A stretch of 6,073 bases of DNA from Paracoccaceae bacterium. GTDB taxonomy: Bacteria > Pseudomonadota > Alphaproteobacteria > Rhodobacterales > Rhodobacteraceae. Shown in pieces: positions 1 to 5,932 of this stretch (positions within the stretch are counted from its first letter, which is position 1; each line of letters starts with the position of its first letter). Location: the NCBI GenBank assembly GCA_003545125.1, contig DQCI01000324.1, positions 1 to 6,073 on the forward strand, given 5' to 3'. The notes under the pieces were generated by a model, which saw only the letters and a list, made by a program, of their open reading frames with translations, searched no databases and was not told where the DNA came from. The position numbers were made by a program, and so were the translations under genes.

Positions 1-24
1 GCGTTCAAACTTTTCCTTGGCCAT
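1..24 (-). CDS. tuf: Elongation factor Tu, N-terminal end only (partial)
   Basis: The reverse strand reads ATG and seven further codons to the window edge, giving MAKEKFER. This is the standard opening of bacterial EF-Tu, the GTPase that delivers aminoacyl-tRNA to the ribosome; the GTP-binding domain would follow outside the window. A GAGG ribosome binding sequence (complement of 35-38) lies 10 bases before the ATG. Only eight residues are visible, so the call rests on this short signature plus the start context. The gene before it is a lipoprotein rather than fusA, which suggests a tuf copy outside the str operon; many proteobacteria carry two tuf genes. That last point is inference. Confidence 0.72.
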
Positions 25-47
25 TTGCCACAAGCCTCGTCATTGGG

Positions 48-65
48 GGGTTCGTTCACGAACCC
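48..65 (-). promoter_or_regulatory. Hairpin in the tuf leader
   Basis: Arms of seven bases, GGGTTCG (48-54) and CGAACCC (59-65), pair perfectly around a four-base loop. In the minus-strand transcript the loop is TGAA. No T-run follows, so it is a poor intrinsic terminator for the lipoprotein gene. It lies about 13 bases upstream of the tuf GAGG sequence, inside the predicted tuf 5' leader. A weaker alternative hairpin uses CGAAC/GTTCG at 59-71 and shares one arm with it. It could be a leader structure or a weak terminator. Confidence 0.45.
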
Positions 66-81
66 GGTTCGGTTCCGGCGC

Positions 82-110
82 TCGTTACTGCGTCGGAAAG
101 GGAAAATCAA
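82..110 (-). promoter_or_regulatory. Candidate promoter for tuf
   Basis: On the minus strand TTGATT (complement of 105-110) is followed after exactly 17 bases by TAACGA (complement of 82-87). The first box fits a sigma-70 -35 element well and the second is a weak -10. Transcription would begin near position 75, giving a leader of about 50 bases that contains the hairpin at 48-65. The promoter lies just after the stop codon of the lipoprotein gene, so tuf would be expressed independently of that gene. It was recognised by eye only. Confidence 0.33.
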
Positions 111-127
111 GCGGCTCGGTGCCGTTC

Positions 128-766
128 TCAGCCCTCGCCGGACAGCGGCGGCAGCGGTTGCACGGGGCGCCCCGCCGAAGTGGTCGCCGGATCCATTTCG
201 GAGGCGTCGCCGAACCAGTCGGGATTGTCGAGCATCCATTCGTGGATCTGCTTGGCCAGATTGCGCGACAAGCTCGCCGCCTGCTCTTCGGCGGAGCGAG
301 TATGGCCCGAGCCGACGAACACCTCGCCGCCCTCTTCGAAGACGGTGAACTGCTTCGGCTCCTCGGTGATCGGCTTGCCGCCTTGGGTGTCGTCGAAGAC
401 CCGCACGTCGGCGATCAGCACGCTCTTGGGCGCCGCCACCACCGGAATTCCGGGCAGAGCCAGAACGTAGCCGAGCACCGCGACCGACACGTGATAGTAG
501 CGGTCGCCATCGTAACGCGAGAAGCGGTCGTTGACGGCGCTCCGCAGCGCGCCGACCCAGACATCGTTCTCGATCTTGCGCGACGCCGGGCCGACCTCGG
601 CCTCGTCGACCACGATCGCGACGTTGTGGCCGAGCAGGAACCGGCCCATCGGCGGCGGCGTGCCGTCGAGATCGTTCACGGCACATCCGGCGAGCAGACC
701 GAGGGCCAGCAGAAGACCGGCGACGCGGCCGGCGGCGTTCGGCTTGATGCGGGAAATCAATGTCAT
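128..766 (-). CDS. Uncharacterised lipoprotein, 212 residues
   Basis: The product begins with a short basic stretch, a hydrophobic segment (about residues 14-26) and a lipobox L25-A26-G27-C28. This is a classic signal peptidase II site, so Cys28 should be lipidated. Residue 29 is Ala, not Asp, which by the Lol sorting rule favours the outer membrane. The mature part is mixed alpha/beta, with a central hydrophobic stretch (about 93-123) containing GIPVVAAPKSVLIADV, then an acidic region, a helix with EWMLDNPDWF (176-185) and a proline-rich tail. I do not recognise a characterised family and no catalytic motif is obvious. The ATG at 764-766 was chosen over longer in-frame starts because GAGGAG (complement of 774-779) sits 7 bases before it and because the signal peptide begins there. 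The gene reads toward tuf, about 100 bases away. Confidence 0.85.
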   Translation of the reverse strand: MTLISRIKPNAAGRVAGLLLALGLLAGCAVNDLDGTPPPMGRFLLGHNVAIVVDEAEVGPASRKIENDVWVGALRSAVNDRFSRYDGDRYYHVSVAVLGYVLALPGIPVVAAPKSVLIADVRVFDDTQGGKPITEEPKQFTVFEEGGEVFVGSGHTRSAEEQAASLSRNLAKQIHEWMLDNPDWFGDASEMDPATTSAGRPVQPLPPLSGEG

Positions 767-842
767 GGCGGGGCTCCTCACGGGCGGTAGTTCTTCGGGT
801 TTCGAGGTCCTGTCCGGACGTTCCGGGATTCGACCTCCCGAC

Positions 843-871
843 TGGATAACGCGGCGCGGGCCTTTATGCAA
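843..871 (-). promoter_or_regulatory. Weak candidate promoter for the lipoprotein gene
   Basis: On the minus strand TTGCAT (complement of 866-871) and TATCCA (complement of 843-848) are separated by 17 bases. Each keeps three of six consensus positions. Transcription would start near 836, about 70 bases before the lipoprotein ATG. The match is weak and the region is GC-rich, so this is only a candidate. The -10 box overlaps the left copy of the direct repeat at 845-855. Confidence 0.2.
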
Positions 872-917
872 AGCGGGAGGGGGGCCAGCCAGATTGATCG
901 GGGCCCGATAACGCGGC
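845..917. repeat. 11-base direct repeat GATAACGCGGC, two copies
   Basis: GATAACGCGGC occurs at 845-855 and again at 907-917, with starts 62 bases apart (about six helical turns). Both copies are exact and in the same orientation, in the spacer between divergent genes. They could be operator half-sites or a chance duplication. The left copy overlaps the weak -10 candidate for the lipoprotein gene. No regulator gene lies in the window. Confidence 0.4.
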
Positions 918-1023
918 AGTCCGGCCACAGCGCCGGGGCCGGTGTGCGGCATGCCGCCACCCGGCCGGGCCGGTCTCCAGATGCGCATTGCCCCGGTCCA
1001 CGGTTCTCCGTAGGTTTCGCCGC

Positions 1024-2499
1024 ATGATCGAGACGACATCTTCCGGCGGCAAATGCCCCGTGACCTGCGGCGGTGGCGACACCGCCGCCGCAACCCCTGA
1101 AAACCCGCAACACAAAGCCGGATGGGCCGCACGCAAAGTGGCGCCGGAAGCCAGCATGCTCGTGGGCAAGACGGGCCTTTTCGGCCTCCGGCGCCTGTCC
1201 CGGGGCGACATCCTGAGCGTGATCCCGCAGAACACGACCCGTCTGCCGATCATCTCCGGCAAGGTGCTGCGGCGGTTCCACATCGTCAGCGACCCGGACG
1301 GCAACCGTCAAATCTTCAAGACGAATTTCATCAACTACCCGAAATCGCCGGAAGCGAAGGGGGTTCTGGCCAAGGCGTTGAAGCGCGGATTGTTCGTCAT
1401 CGAGGGCGAGGAATGGCGCTGGCAGCGCCGCGCACTCAACCCCGCCTTTGCGCCGCGCAACGTCGCCCGGCTCACCCCGCCGATGACCCGCTCCGCGGCC
1501 GAATCCGCCGACCGGCTCGCCGCGGCCGACGGTCCGGTCAACATCTCGTACGAGATGATGAAGACGGCTTTCGACGTGATCGTGCGGGTGACCTTCTCCG
1601 GCGGCGACGGCGAGAGCACGGTTCCGCTCGCCGCGGTCAATGAGGCGATCGAACACTACCTCGAAAAAACCGCCAAGCTTTCGTTGCTGGATCTGCTCGG
1701 CTTACCTTCCTGGGTCCCGCGTCCGGGCCGGGTGCGCACCCACCCGACGCTGAAGGCGCTGAAAGCGGGCGCCGACGCCGCAATCGCCGAACGCCGCCGC
1801 AATCCCAACAGCGACAACCCGGCGCTGCTCGATCTTCTGCTCGACGCAGAAGATCCGAAGACCGGGCGCCAGATGACCGATGACGAATTGCGCGACAACC
1901 TCATCACCTTTCTGATCGCCGGCCACGAGACCACCGCACTCACCCTGTCCTGGGCGCTCTACCTTGTGGCGATGGATCCCGCGACGCAGAAACGCGCCGC
2001 CAAGGAGGCCCGCGCGGTGCTGGGCACCCGTGCCGCGACGGGGGACGACGTCGACAAGCTCCCTTACATCCGGCAGGTGCTCCACGAGACGCTGCGGCTG
2101 TATCCGCCGATTCCGGTGCACCTGCGCACCGCGGCGGCGGACGACGAGGTCTGCGGGCATGCGGTGAAGAAGGGCGACATGATGATCGTGCCGTTCTATG
2201 CGCTGCACCGGCACCGGCGGCACTGGAAACAGCCGCGCAAATTTATCCCCGAACGGTTCGACGACATGTCGAAGATTGACCGGTTCGCTTACGTGCCCTT
2301 TTCAGTCGGGCCCCGGGTCTGTATCGGCGCCGATTTCGCGATGCAGGAAGCCATTATCATTCTCGCCACCCTGCTCGCGCGCCATCGGTTCAGGCTCACC
2401 GATGCCAAGCCCCCGCGCCCGAAACTGATCCTGACCCTGCGTCCGGACAGCGACATCTGGCTCGACGTCACCCCGCGCAAGGCTGCGAAACCGGCCTGA
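1024..2499 (+). CDS. Cytochrome P450 monooxygenase
   Basis: This is a heme-thiolate monooxygenase that would use two electrons and O2 to hydroxylate or epoxidise an organic substrate. All hallmark motifs are visible in the 491-residue product. They are the C-helix W131-xxx-R135, the I-helix oxygen-activation motif AGHETT (299-304), the K-helix E355-xx-R358 in ETLRLYPP, the PERF motif (409-412), and the heme loop FSVGPRVCIG (426-435) with Cys433 as axial ligand. The ETLRLYPP and HRRHW..P..F.PERF style resembles CYP102/CYP4-like bacterial P450s more than the camphor-type group. No transmembrane anchor is seen, so it is probably soluble. It is longer than the typical 400-460 residues because of an N-terminal extension with C11-P and C15. 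The ATG at 1024 is preferred over an in-frame TTG at 988; only a weak TAGG lies upstream. No ferredoxin or reductase gene is in the window. The substrate cannot be deduced; fatty acids, terpenoids or carotenoids are possible. Confidence 0.95.
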   Translation: MIETTSSGGKCPVTCGGGDTAAATPENPQHKAGWAARKVAPEASMLVGKTGLFGLRRLSRGDILSVIPQNTTRLPIISGKVLRRFHIVSDPDGNRQIFKTNFINYPKSPEAKGVLAKALKRGLFVIEGEEWRWQRRALNPAFAPRNVARLTPPMTRSAAESADRLAAADGPVNISYEMMKTAFDVIVRVTFSGGDGESTVPLAAVNEAIEHYLEKTAKLSLLDLLGLPSWVPRPGRVRTHPTLKALKAGADAAIAERRRNPNSDNPALLDLLLDAEDPKTGRQMTDDELRDNLITFLIAGHETTALTLSWALYLVAMDPATQKRAAKEARAVLGTRAATGDDVDKLPYIRQVLHETLRLYPPIPVHLRTAAADDEVCGHAVKKGDMMIVPFYALHRHRRHWKQPRKFIPERFDDMSKIDRFAYVPFSVGPRVCIGADFAMQEAIIILATLLARHRFRLTDAKPPRPKLILTLRPDSDIWLDVTPRKAAKPA

Positions 2500-2565
2500 G
2501 TTCCCCCCCTGTCGCGCGCCGGTCATCCGTGTCAGACAGGATGGGGCGACCAGAAGGGGGCTCCG

Positions 2566-3771
2566 ATGCAGTTTTCCATTGCCAGTTTCAACGTCAAGAA
2601 CCTGATCGGGCCGGACCGGGAGTATTACCGCTTCCAGTCCTACACACCCGAGGAATACGCCTGGAAACGCGACTGGATGGCAGCGCAACTCGTCGATCTC
2701 GACGCCGATGTGATCGGGTTCCAGGAAATCTTCGAAGAAGAGGCGCTCGCGGACGTGGTGAAAGAGGCCTCCACGCGGGCGCGCACGCTCAATGACGCGG
2801 TGATCCCGGCCCGCGGCAAGGCCTATGCCCGCAAGGTGATCTTCGACAAACTCTGGGTGACGCCCTGGGACGATGCAGCCCTCGCCTTCGCGCCCAATTC
2901 GGCCGACGCGGGCATGCCAGGGGAACGGCGCCCCGGCCTCGCCGTGCTGTCGCGGCTTGGGTTCGCCGGTGAGCCGGAGGTGATCCAGGACCTCGCCGAG
3001 CCGGTGACAATCCCGTTCCAGCCGCTGCGCGGGATGGAGGGCGATCTCGATTCGGGCAGCTTCACGCTGCGCCGCCTCTCGCGTCCGATCCTCAAGGTGC
3101 GTATCTCGGTGGGCGGTACAACGATAACGCTGTTCAACTGCCACCTGAAATCGAAGCTCGGCGAATACATCACGCCTACCGGTGCCAGTTTTGCGCCCGA
3201 GCAAGACCTCACCCGCTACGATCCGGTGGGCCGCGCGCTCGGGGCGATGCGGGCTGCGGTGCGGCGGATGGCCGAGGCCTGGGTGCTGCGGCGCGAGATC
3301 GTCGCCGAACTGAACGCTGGCCACCCGGTGATCGCGCTGGGCGATTTCAACGACGGCGAACATGCGGTGTCGTCGGAAATCATCTCCGGCGAAGTGCCGT
3401 TCAAGAACTATTCCTGGATGCTGCGCCACGACGCCGAGAGCTATTCCGACCGCTATTCGGCGGAACAACACATCGCGATCACCGCCGCGGTGGACCGCGC
3501 GCGGCTGCACTCTGCCGAGAAGCTCTTCGTGCGCAAAAGCTTGCGCGACATGGTCTACACTTCGGCCTTCGGCGGGGTCTACGAATCGATCGACCAGATC
3601 CTGATGTCGCGCCACTTCCACCCGGACAATCCCGACCGGTTGGCCGACATGGAGTATTTCTCGGTGCTGAACGACCACATCACCGACGGCTCCCACCCGG
3701 AAGCGCCCTACAACAAGCTCGCCTCCGATCACGGTCAGATCAAGGCGCACCTGCGGCTGCGCAAGGGGTGA
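2566..3771 (+). CDS. Endonuclease/exonuclease/phosphatase (EEP) family hydrolase
   Basis: The 401-residue product has the metal-dependent phosphoesterase motifs of the EEP/DNase I-like fold in order. They are SFNVKNL with N9, IGFQEIFEEE with E54 as metal ligand, LFNCHLKSK with H193, ALGDFND with D260 and N262 in the active site, SIDQILMS with D343, and the closing SDH with catalytic H389. The family hydrolyses phosphodiester or phosphomonoester bonds in nucleic acids, phosphoinositides or sphingomyelin; which of these applies here is not shown. At 401 residues it is clearly longer than compact ExoIII-type members (about 260-280). The extra length lies mainly between the H193 and GDFN motifs and between GDFN and SDH. 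No signal peptide is seen, so it is probably cytoplasmic. An AAGGGG ribosome binding sequence at about 2554-2559 supports this ATG. It follows the P450 gene by 66 bases on the same strand and could share its transcript. Confidence 0.92.
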   Translation: MQFSIASFNVKNLIGPDREYYRFQSYTPEEYAWKRDWMAAQLVDLDADVIGFQEIFEEEALADVVKEASTRARTLNDAVIPARGKAYARKVIFDKLWVTPWDDAALAFAPNSADAGMPGERRPGLAVLSRLGFAGEPEVIQDLAEPVTIPFQPLRGMEGDLDSGSFTLRRLSRPILKVRISVGGTTITLFNCHLKSKLGEYITPTGASFAPEQDLTRYDPVGRALGAMRAAVRRMAEAWVLRREIVAELNAGHPVIALGDFNDGEHAVSSEIISGEVPFKNYSWMLRHDAESYSDRYSAEQHIAITAAVDRARLHSAEKLFVRKSLRDMVYTSAFGGVYESIDQILMSRHFHPDNPDRLADMEYFSVLNDHITDGSHPEAPYNKLASDHGQIKAHLRLRKG

Positions 3772-3789
3772 GTCGCCTCACCCGACCCT

Positions 3790-3807
3790 TCACGGGCTTC
3801 CCCGTGA
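3790..3807. terminator. Hairpin between convergent genes, possible bidirectional terminator
   Basis: TCACGGG (3790-3796) and CCCGTGA (3801-3807) pair perfectly around a CTTC loop. The hairpin starts 19 bases after the EEP stop codon and lies 75 bases beyond the stop of the convergent ABC transporter gene. It is well placed to end transcription from either side. No T-run follows on either strand, so termination may be weak or Rho-assisted. A second inverted pair, GTCACG (3808-3813) and CGTGAC (3829-3834), directly follows it. Confidence 0.5.
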
Positions 3808-3881
3808 GTCACGGCATGGCCCTGGATTCGTGACACAGAGCGGCACAGGCGCGGAGCGCATGGGCCGCCCAATCCGCGCCG

Positions 3882-5717
3882 CTACTCGACCCCGAGGAAC
3901 CCGCCGGACTGATGCGCCCAGAGCCGGGCATAGAGCCCGTCGGCCGCGAGCAGCGCGTCATGGGTGCCGGATTCCACGATACGGCCAGCTTCCAGCACCA
4001 GGATCCGGTCCATGTGCGCAATCGTGGATAAACGGTGCGCGATGGCGATCACCGTCTTGCCTTCCATCATGACGTAAAGCGTCTCCTGGATCGCCGCCTC
4101 GACCTCGCTGTCGAGCGCCGAGGTCGCCTCGTCCAGCACCAGGATCGGTGCGTCCTTCAGGATCGCCCGGGCAAGCGCGATGCGTTGGCGCTGGCCGCCC
4201 GAGAGCTTCACGCCGCGCTCGCCGAGATGCGCCTCGTAGCCGGCGCGGCCCTCGCCGTCGATCAGGTCGAGGATGAAGTCATGCGCCTCGGCGTCGTGCG
4301 TGGCCGCGAGCAGCGCCACTTCACCCGCCTCCGGATCGCCGTAGAGGATGTTGTCGCGGGCCGACCGGTTGAACATGGCGGTCTCCTGGGTGACCATGCC
4401 GATGGCCCGGCGCAAACTGTCCTGGGTCACGCCGCGCAGATCCTGTCCGTCGATGGAAATCCGCCCCTTTTCGGGGTCGTAAAGCCTCAAAAGCAGTGCG
4501 AGCAGGGTGGATTTGCCGGCACCCGAAGGCCCAACGATGGCAAGCTTCTCGCCGGGCATAACCGCGAGGTCTATCCCGGTCACCCCGGTCCGGTCGCGGT
4601 TCTCGGTCCGGCCGTAGGAAAAATCGACCGTGTCGAAACAGATCCCGCCACCATCGACCTCGAGCGGCACCGCATCCGGCGCGTCGGGCAACCGGCGGTC
4701 GGGGGTCAGCGTCTGCATCCCGTCCTCGATCTCGCCGATGTCGGCGTAGACGCCCATCAGCGCGAAGGAGACCCATCCTGTCATCTGGGCGATTCGGATC
4801 GCGACCACGCCCGCGGCAACGATGGCGCCTTCGCTGGCCGTGCCCTGCGACCAGGCAAGCAATGCGCCGCCGGTGAGCAGAACCGGCAGCAGGCCGGCGA
4901 GGATCATCAGCACCAGGCGGAACTGCGCGGTAAGATGGCCGAAATGCAGAGCGGTCCGCCGGAACCGGTCGATCGCGTCGAGCGCCGCGGCATCCTCGCG
5001 CGCGGCGTGGGCAAAGAGCTTGACCGTGCGGATGTTGGTGATCGTGTCCACCACCTGGCCCGTCACCACCGCCCGCGCGCCGGCCCGCGCCTGCGCCCGG
5101 ACGCGGATCCGGGGCAGGAACCACCGGATCATCGCGAAATAGAGCCCGAGCCAGAGGGTGAAGACAATCGTAAGCCGCAGATCAATCGTCGAGATCAGGA
5201 GAAACGTGCCGGCGAGCGTGGCCAGCGCGAAGGCGACGACGTTGATCCCTTCGACCACCAGGTTGGTCATCGCGGCGGCGCTCTGCGCCTGTTTCTGAGC
5301 GAGCCGCCCGGCGAAATCGTCGTCGAAAAAGCCGACCGACTGGTCCAGCATCCAACGATGGAGCCGGGCCATGACCATCGGCGCGATGGCGGGGGCGACG
5401 ATCACCGCCGAGGCATAGTTCGACAGCCCGAACGCGGCCGGCCGCATAACCAGAAAAAACACCAGCGACAGGGCAAAAACACTGAAATTGGCCGCGCTGA
5501 AAAAGGCCTCGGGGCCGCGCGCCATCACCGCATCGACGACCAGCCCCAGCACCCAGGCGGTGCCCGTCTCGGTCAGCCCCGCGATTGCCGAGACCGCCGC
5601 CGCCAGGCCGAGCACGCCCCAACTCCCCGCAAGGCACCAGCGGATGAACGCCGCGAGCGTGCCCGGTGGCGGGCGCTCGGCGGGGCGGTAGGGGTCGATC
5701 AACTCGTAGGGGCGCAC
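3882..5717 (-). CDS. ABC exporter, fused permease and ATPase half-transporter
   Basis: The 611-residue product is a type IV (ABCB/MsbA-like) half-transporter. The N-terminal membrane domain has about six hydrophobic segments near residues 24-48, 79-99, 159-177, 181-199, 267-289 and 296-319. An intracellular coupling loop around FFDDDFAGRL (130-139) follows the second segment. The ATPase domain carries the A-loop Tyr368, Walker A GPSGAGKST (396-404), Q-loop Gln444, signature LSGGQ (505-509), Walker B ILVLDEA with Asp529 and catalytic Glu530, D-loop SALD (533-536) and H-loop His561. All catalytic residues are intact. It should use ATP to export a substrate across the inner membrane; lipids, drugs and peptides are possible and cannot be told apart here. 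The GTG at 5715-5717 was chosen because a strong AAGGAG precedes it by 6 bases; an in-frame TTG 48 bases upstream lacks this. The upstream gene is a paralogue, suggesting a heterodimer. Confidence 0.95.
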   Translation of the reverse strand: MRPYELIDPYRPAERPPPGTLAAFIRWCLAGSWGVLGLAAAVSAIAGLTETGTAWVLGLVVDAVMARGPEAFFSAANFSVFALSLVFFLVMRPAAFGLSNYASAVIVAPAIAPMVMARLHRWMLDQSVGFFDDDFAGRLAQKQAQSAAAMTNLVVEGINVVAFALATLAGTFLLISTIDLRLTIVFTLWLGLYFAMIRWFLPRIRVRAQARAGARAVVTGQVVDTITNIRTVKLFAHAAREDAAALDAIDRFRRTALHFGHLTAQFRLVLMILAGLLPVLLTGGALLAWSQGTASEGAIVAAGVVAIRIAQMTGWVSFALMGVYADIGEIEDGMQTLTPDRRLPDAPDAVPLEVDGGGICFDTVDFSYGRTENRDRTGVTGIDLAVMPGEKLAIVGPSGAGKSTLLALLLRLYDPEKGRISIDGQDLRGVTQDSLRRAIGMVTQETAMFNRSARDNILYGDPEAGEVALLAATHDAEAHDFILDLIDGEGRAGYEAHLGERGVKLSGGQRQRIALARAILKDAPILVLDEATSALDSEVEAAIQETLYVMMEGKTVIAIAHRLSTIAHMDRILVLEAGRIVESGTHDALLAADGLYARLWAHQSGGFLGVE

Positions 5718-5723
5718 GGTTCT

Positions 5724-5729
5724 CTCCTT
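5724..5729 (-). promoter_or_regulatory. Ribosome binding site deciding the ABC exporter start
   Basis: AAGGAG on the minus strand (complement of 5724-5729) lies 6 bases before the GTG at 5715-5717. This is a near-ideal Shine-Dalgarno match and spacing, and it sets the start at GTG with the protein beginning MRPYELIDPY. The TTG-started form, 16 residues longer, would place this site inside the coding region. Confidence 0.85.
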
Positions 5730-5848
5730 GTGCCCGAATTCTCGGGAAAACCGCGATAGGTGCAACCGGCAATCCCGTGATCGGGCGCGGCGCGTACGGA
5801 TTCGGGGCTTGCGGCCGCAGGTCCTGGCGCCGCGGTCGGCCTGGGCAG

Positions 5849-5870
5849 GAAGGCCGTTCGAACGGCCTTC
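5849..5870. repeat. Perfect 22-base palindrome, first of three
   Basis: The left arm GAAGGCCGTTC is followed directly by its exact reverse complement, centred on TTCGAA. In RNA it would form a stem of about nine pairs with a tight loop. It lies in the spacer between the two ABC exporter genes, 3 bases from the next palindrome. The rest of this spacer (5718-5848) holds only a 10-base palindrome TGCGGCCGCA (5810-5819) and the ribosome binding site of the downstream gene. Confidence 0.9.
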
Positions 5871-5873
5871 GCG

Positions 5874-5893
5874 ACGCGATTTCGAAATCGCGT
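5874..5893. repeat. Perfect 20-base palindrome, second of three
   Basis: The arm ACGCGATTTC is followed directly by its exact reverse complement, again centred on TTCGAA. It is separated by 3 bases from the palindrome on its left and by 2 from the one on its right. Its arm sequence differs from both neighbours, so the three are not simple copies of each other; only the centre is shared. Confidence 0.9.
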
Positions 5894-5895
5894 AT

Positions 5896-5917
5896 CAAGG
5901 CGTTTCAAAACGCCTTG
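5896..5917. repeat. 22-base inverted repeat, third of three
   Basis: Arms CAAGGCGTTT (5896-5905) and AAACGCCTTG (5908-5917) are exact reverse complements around the two bases CA. The centre TTCAAA is a one-base variant of the TTCGAA found in the other two. It starts 16 bases after the stop codon of the upstream ABC gene, measured in the direction of transcription. That is where a terminator or mRNA-stabilising hairpin would lie. No T-run follows. Confidence 0.88.
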
Positions 5918-5932
5918 CGCCCGATCCCGCGA

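Larger units (their letters stand above)
767..1023. other. Divergent intergenic region between lipoprotein and P450 genes
   Basis: These 257 bases must hold the start signals for both flanking genes. Apart from the weak minus-strand promoter candidate and an 11-base direct repeat, I see no clear regulatory site. No convincing plus-strand promoter for the P450 was found. A ten-codon ATG-to-TAG reading frame at 981-1013 has no ribosome binding sequence and is not called. No RNA gene is recognisable. Confidence 0.6.

Noticed and set aside
17..790. Plus-strand open frame covering the lipoprotein gene
   Set aside because: It is antisense to the lipoprotein gene, which has a signal peptide, lipobox and good ribosome binding site. 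The plus-strand frame has none of these.
981..1013. Ten-codon reading frame just upstream of the P450
   Set aside because: There is no ribosome binding sequence and no sign of a leader-peptide pattern such as repeated regulatory codons.
988..1023. TTG start for the P450, 12 codons upstream of the chosen ATG
   Set aside because: No ribosome binding sequence precedes the TTG, and the added residues are Arg-rich with no family resemblance. The choice is not certain.
767..1132. N-terminal extension of the lipoprotein frame by 122 codons
   Set aside because: It would bury the signal peptide inside the protein and overlap the start of the P450. The ATG at 764-766 has a strong GAGGAG site.
2508..2540. 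Inverted repeat CCTGTC/GACAGG between the P450 and EEP genes
   Set aside because: It has only six pairs, a loop of 21 bases and no T-run, so it is too weak to call a terminator.
2302..3750. Minus-strand open frame of 482 codons opposite the EEP hydrolase and the P450 end
   Set aside because: It is antisense to two well-supported genes, has low-complexity Arg/His/Gly composition and has no recognisable domain.
4035..5759. Plus-strand open frame of 574 codons opposite the ABC exporter
   Set aside because: It lies wholly antisense to a gene with every ABC motif intact. Its translation is rich in Arg, His, Asp and Gly without any fold signature. Long antisense frames are expected in GC-rich DNA.
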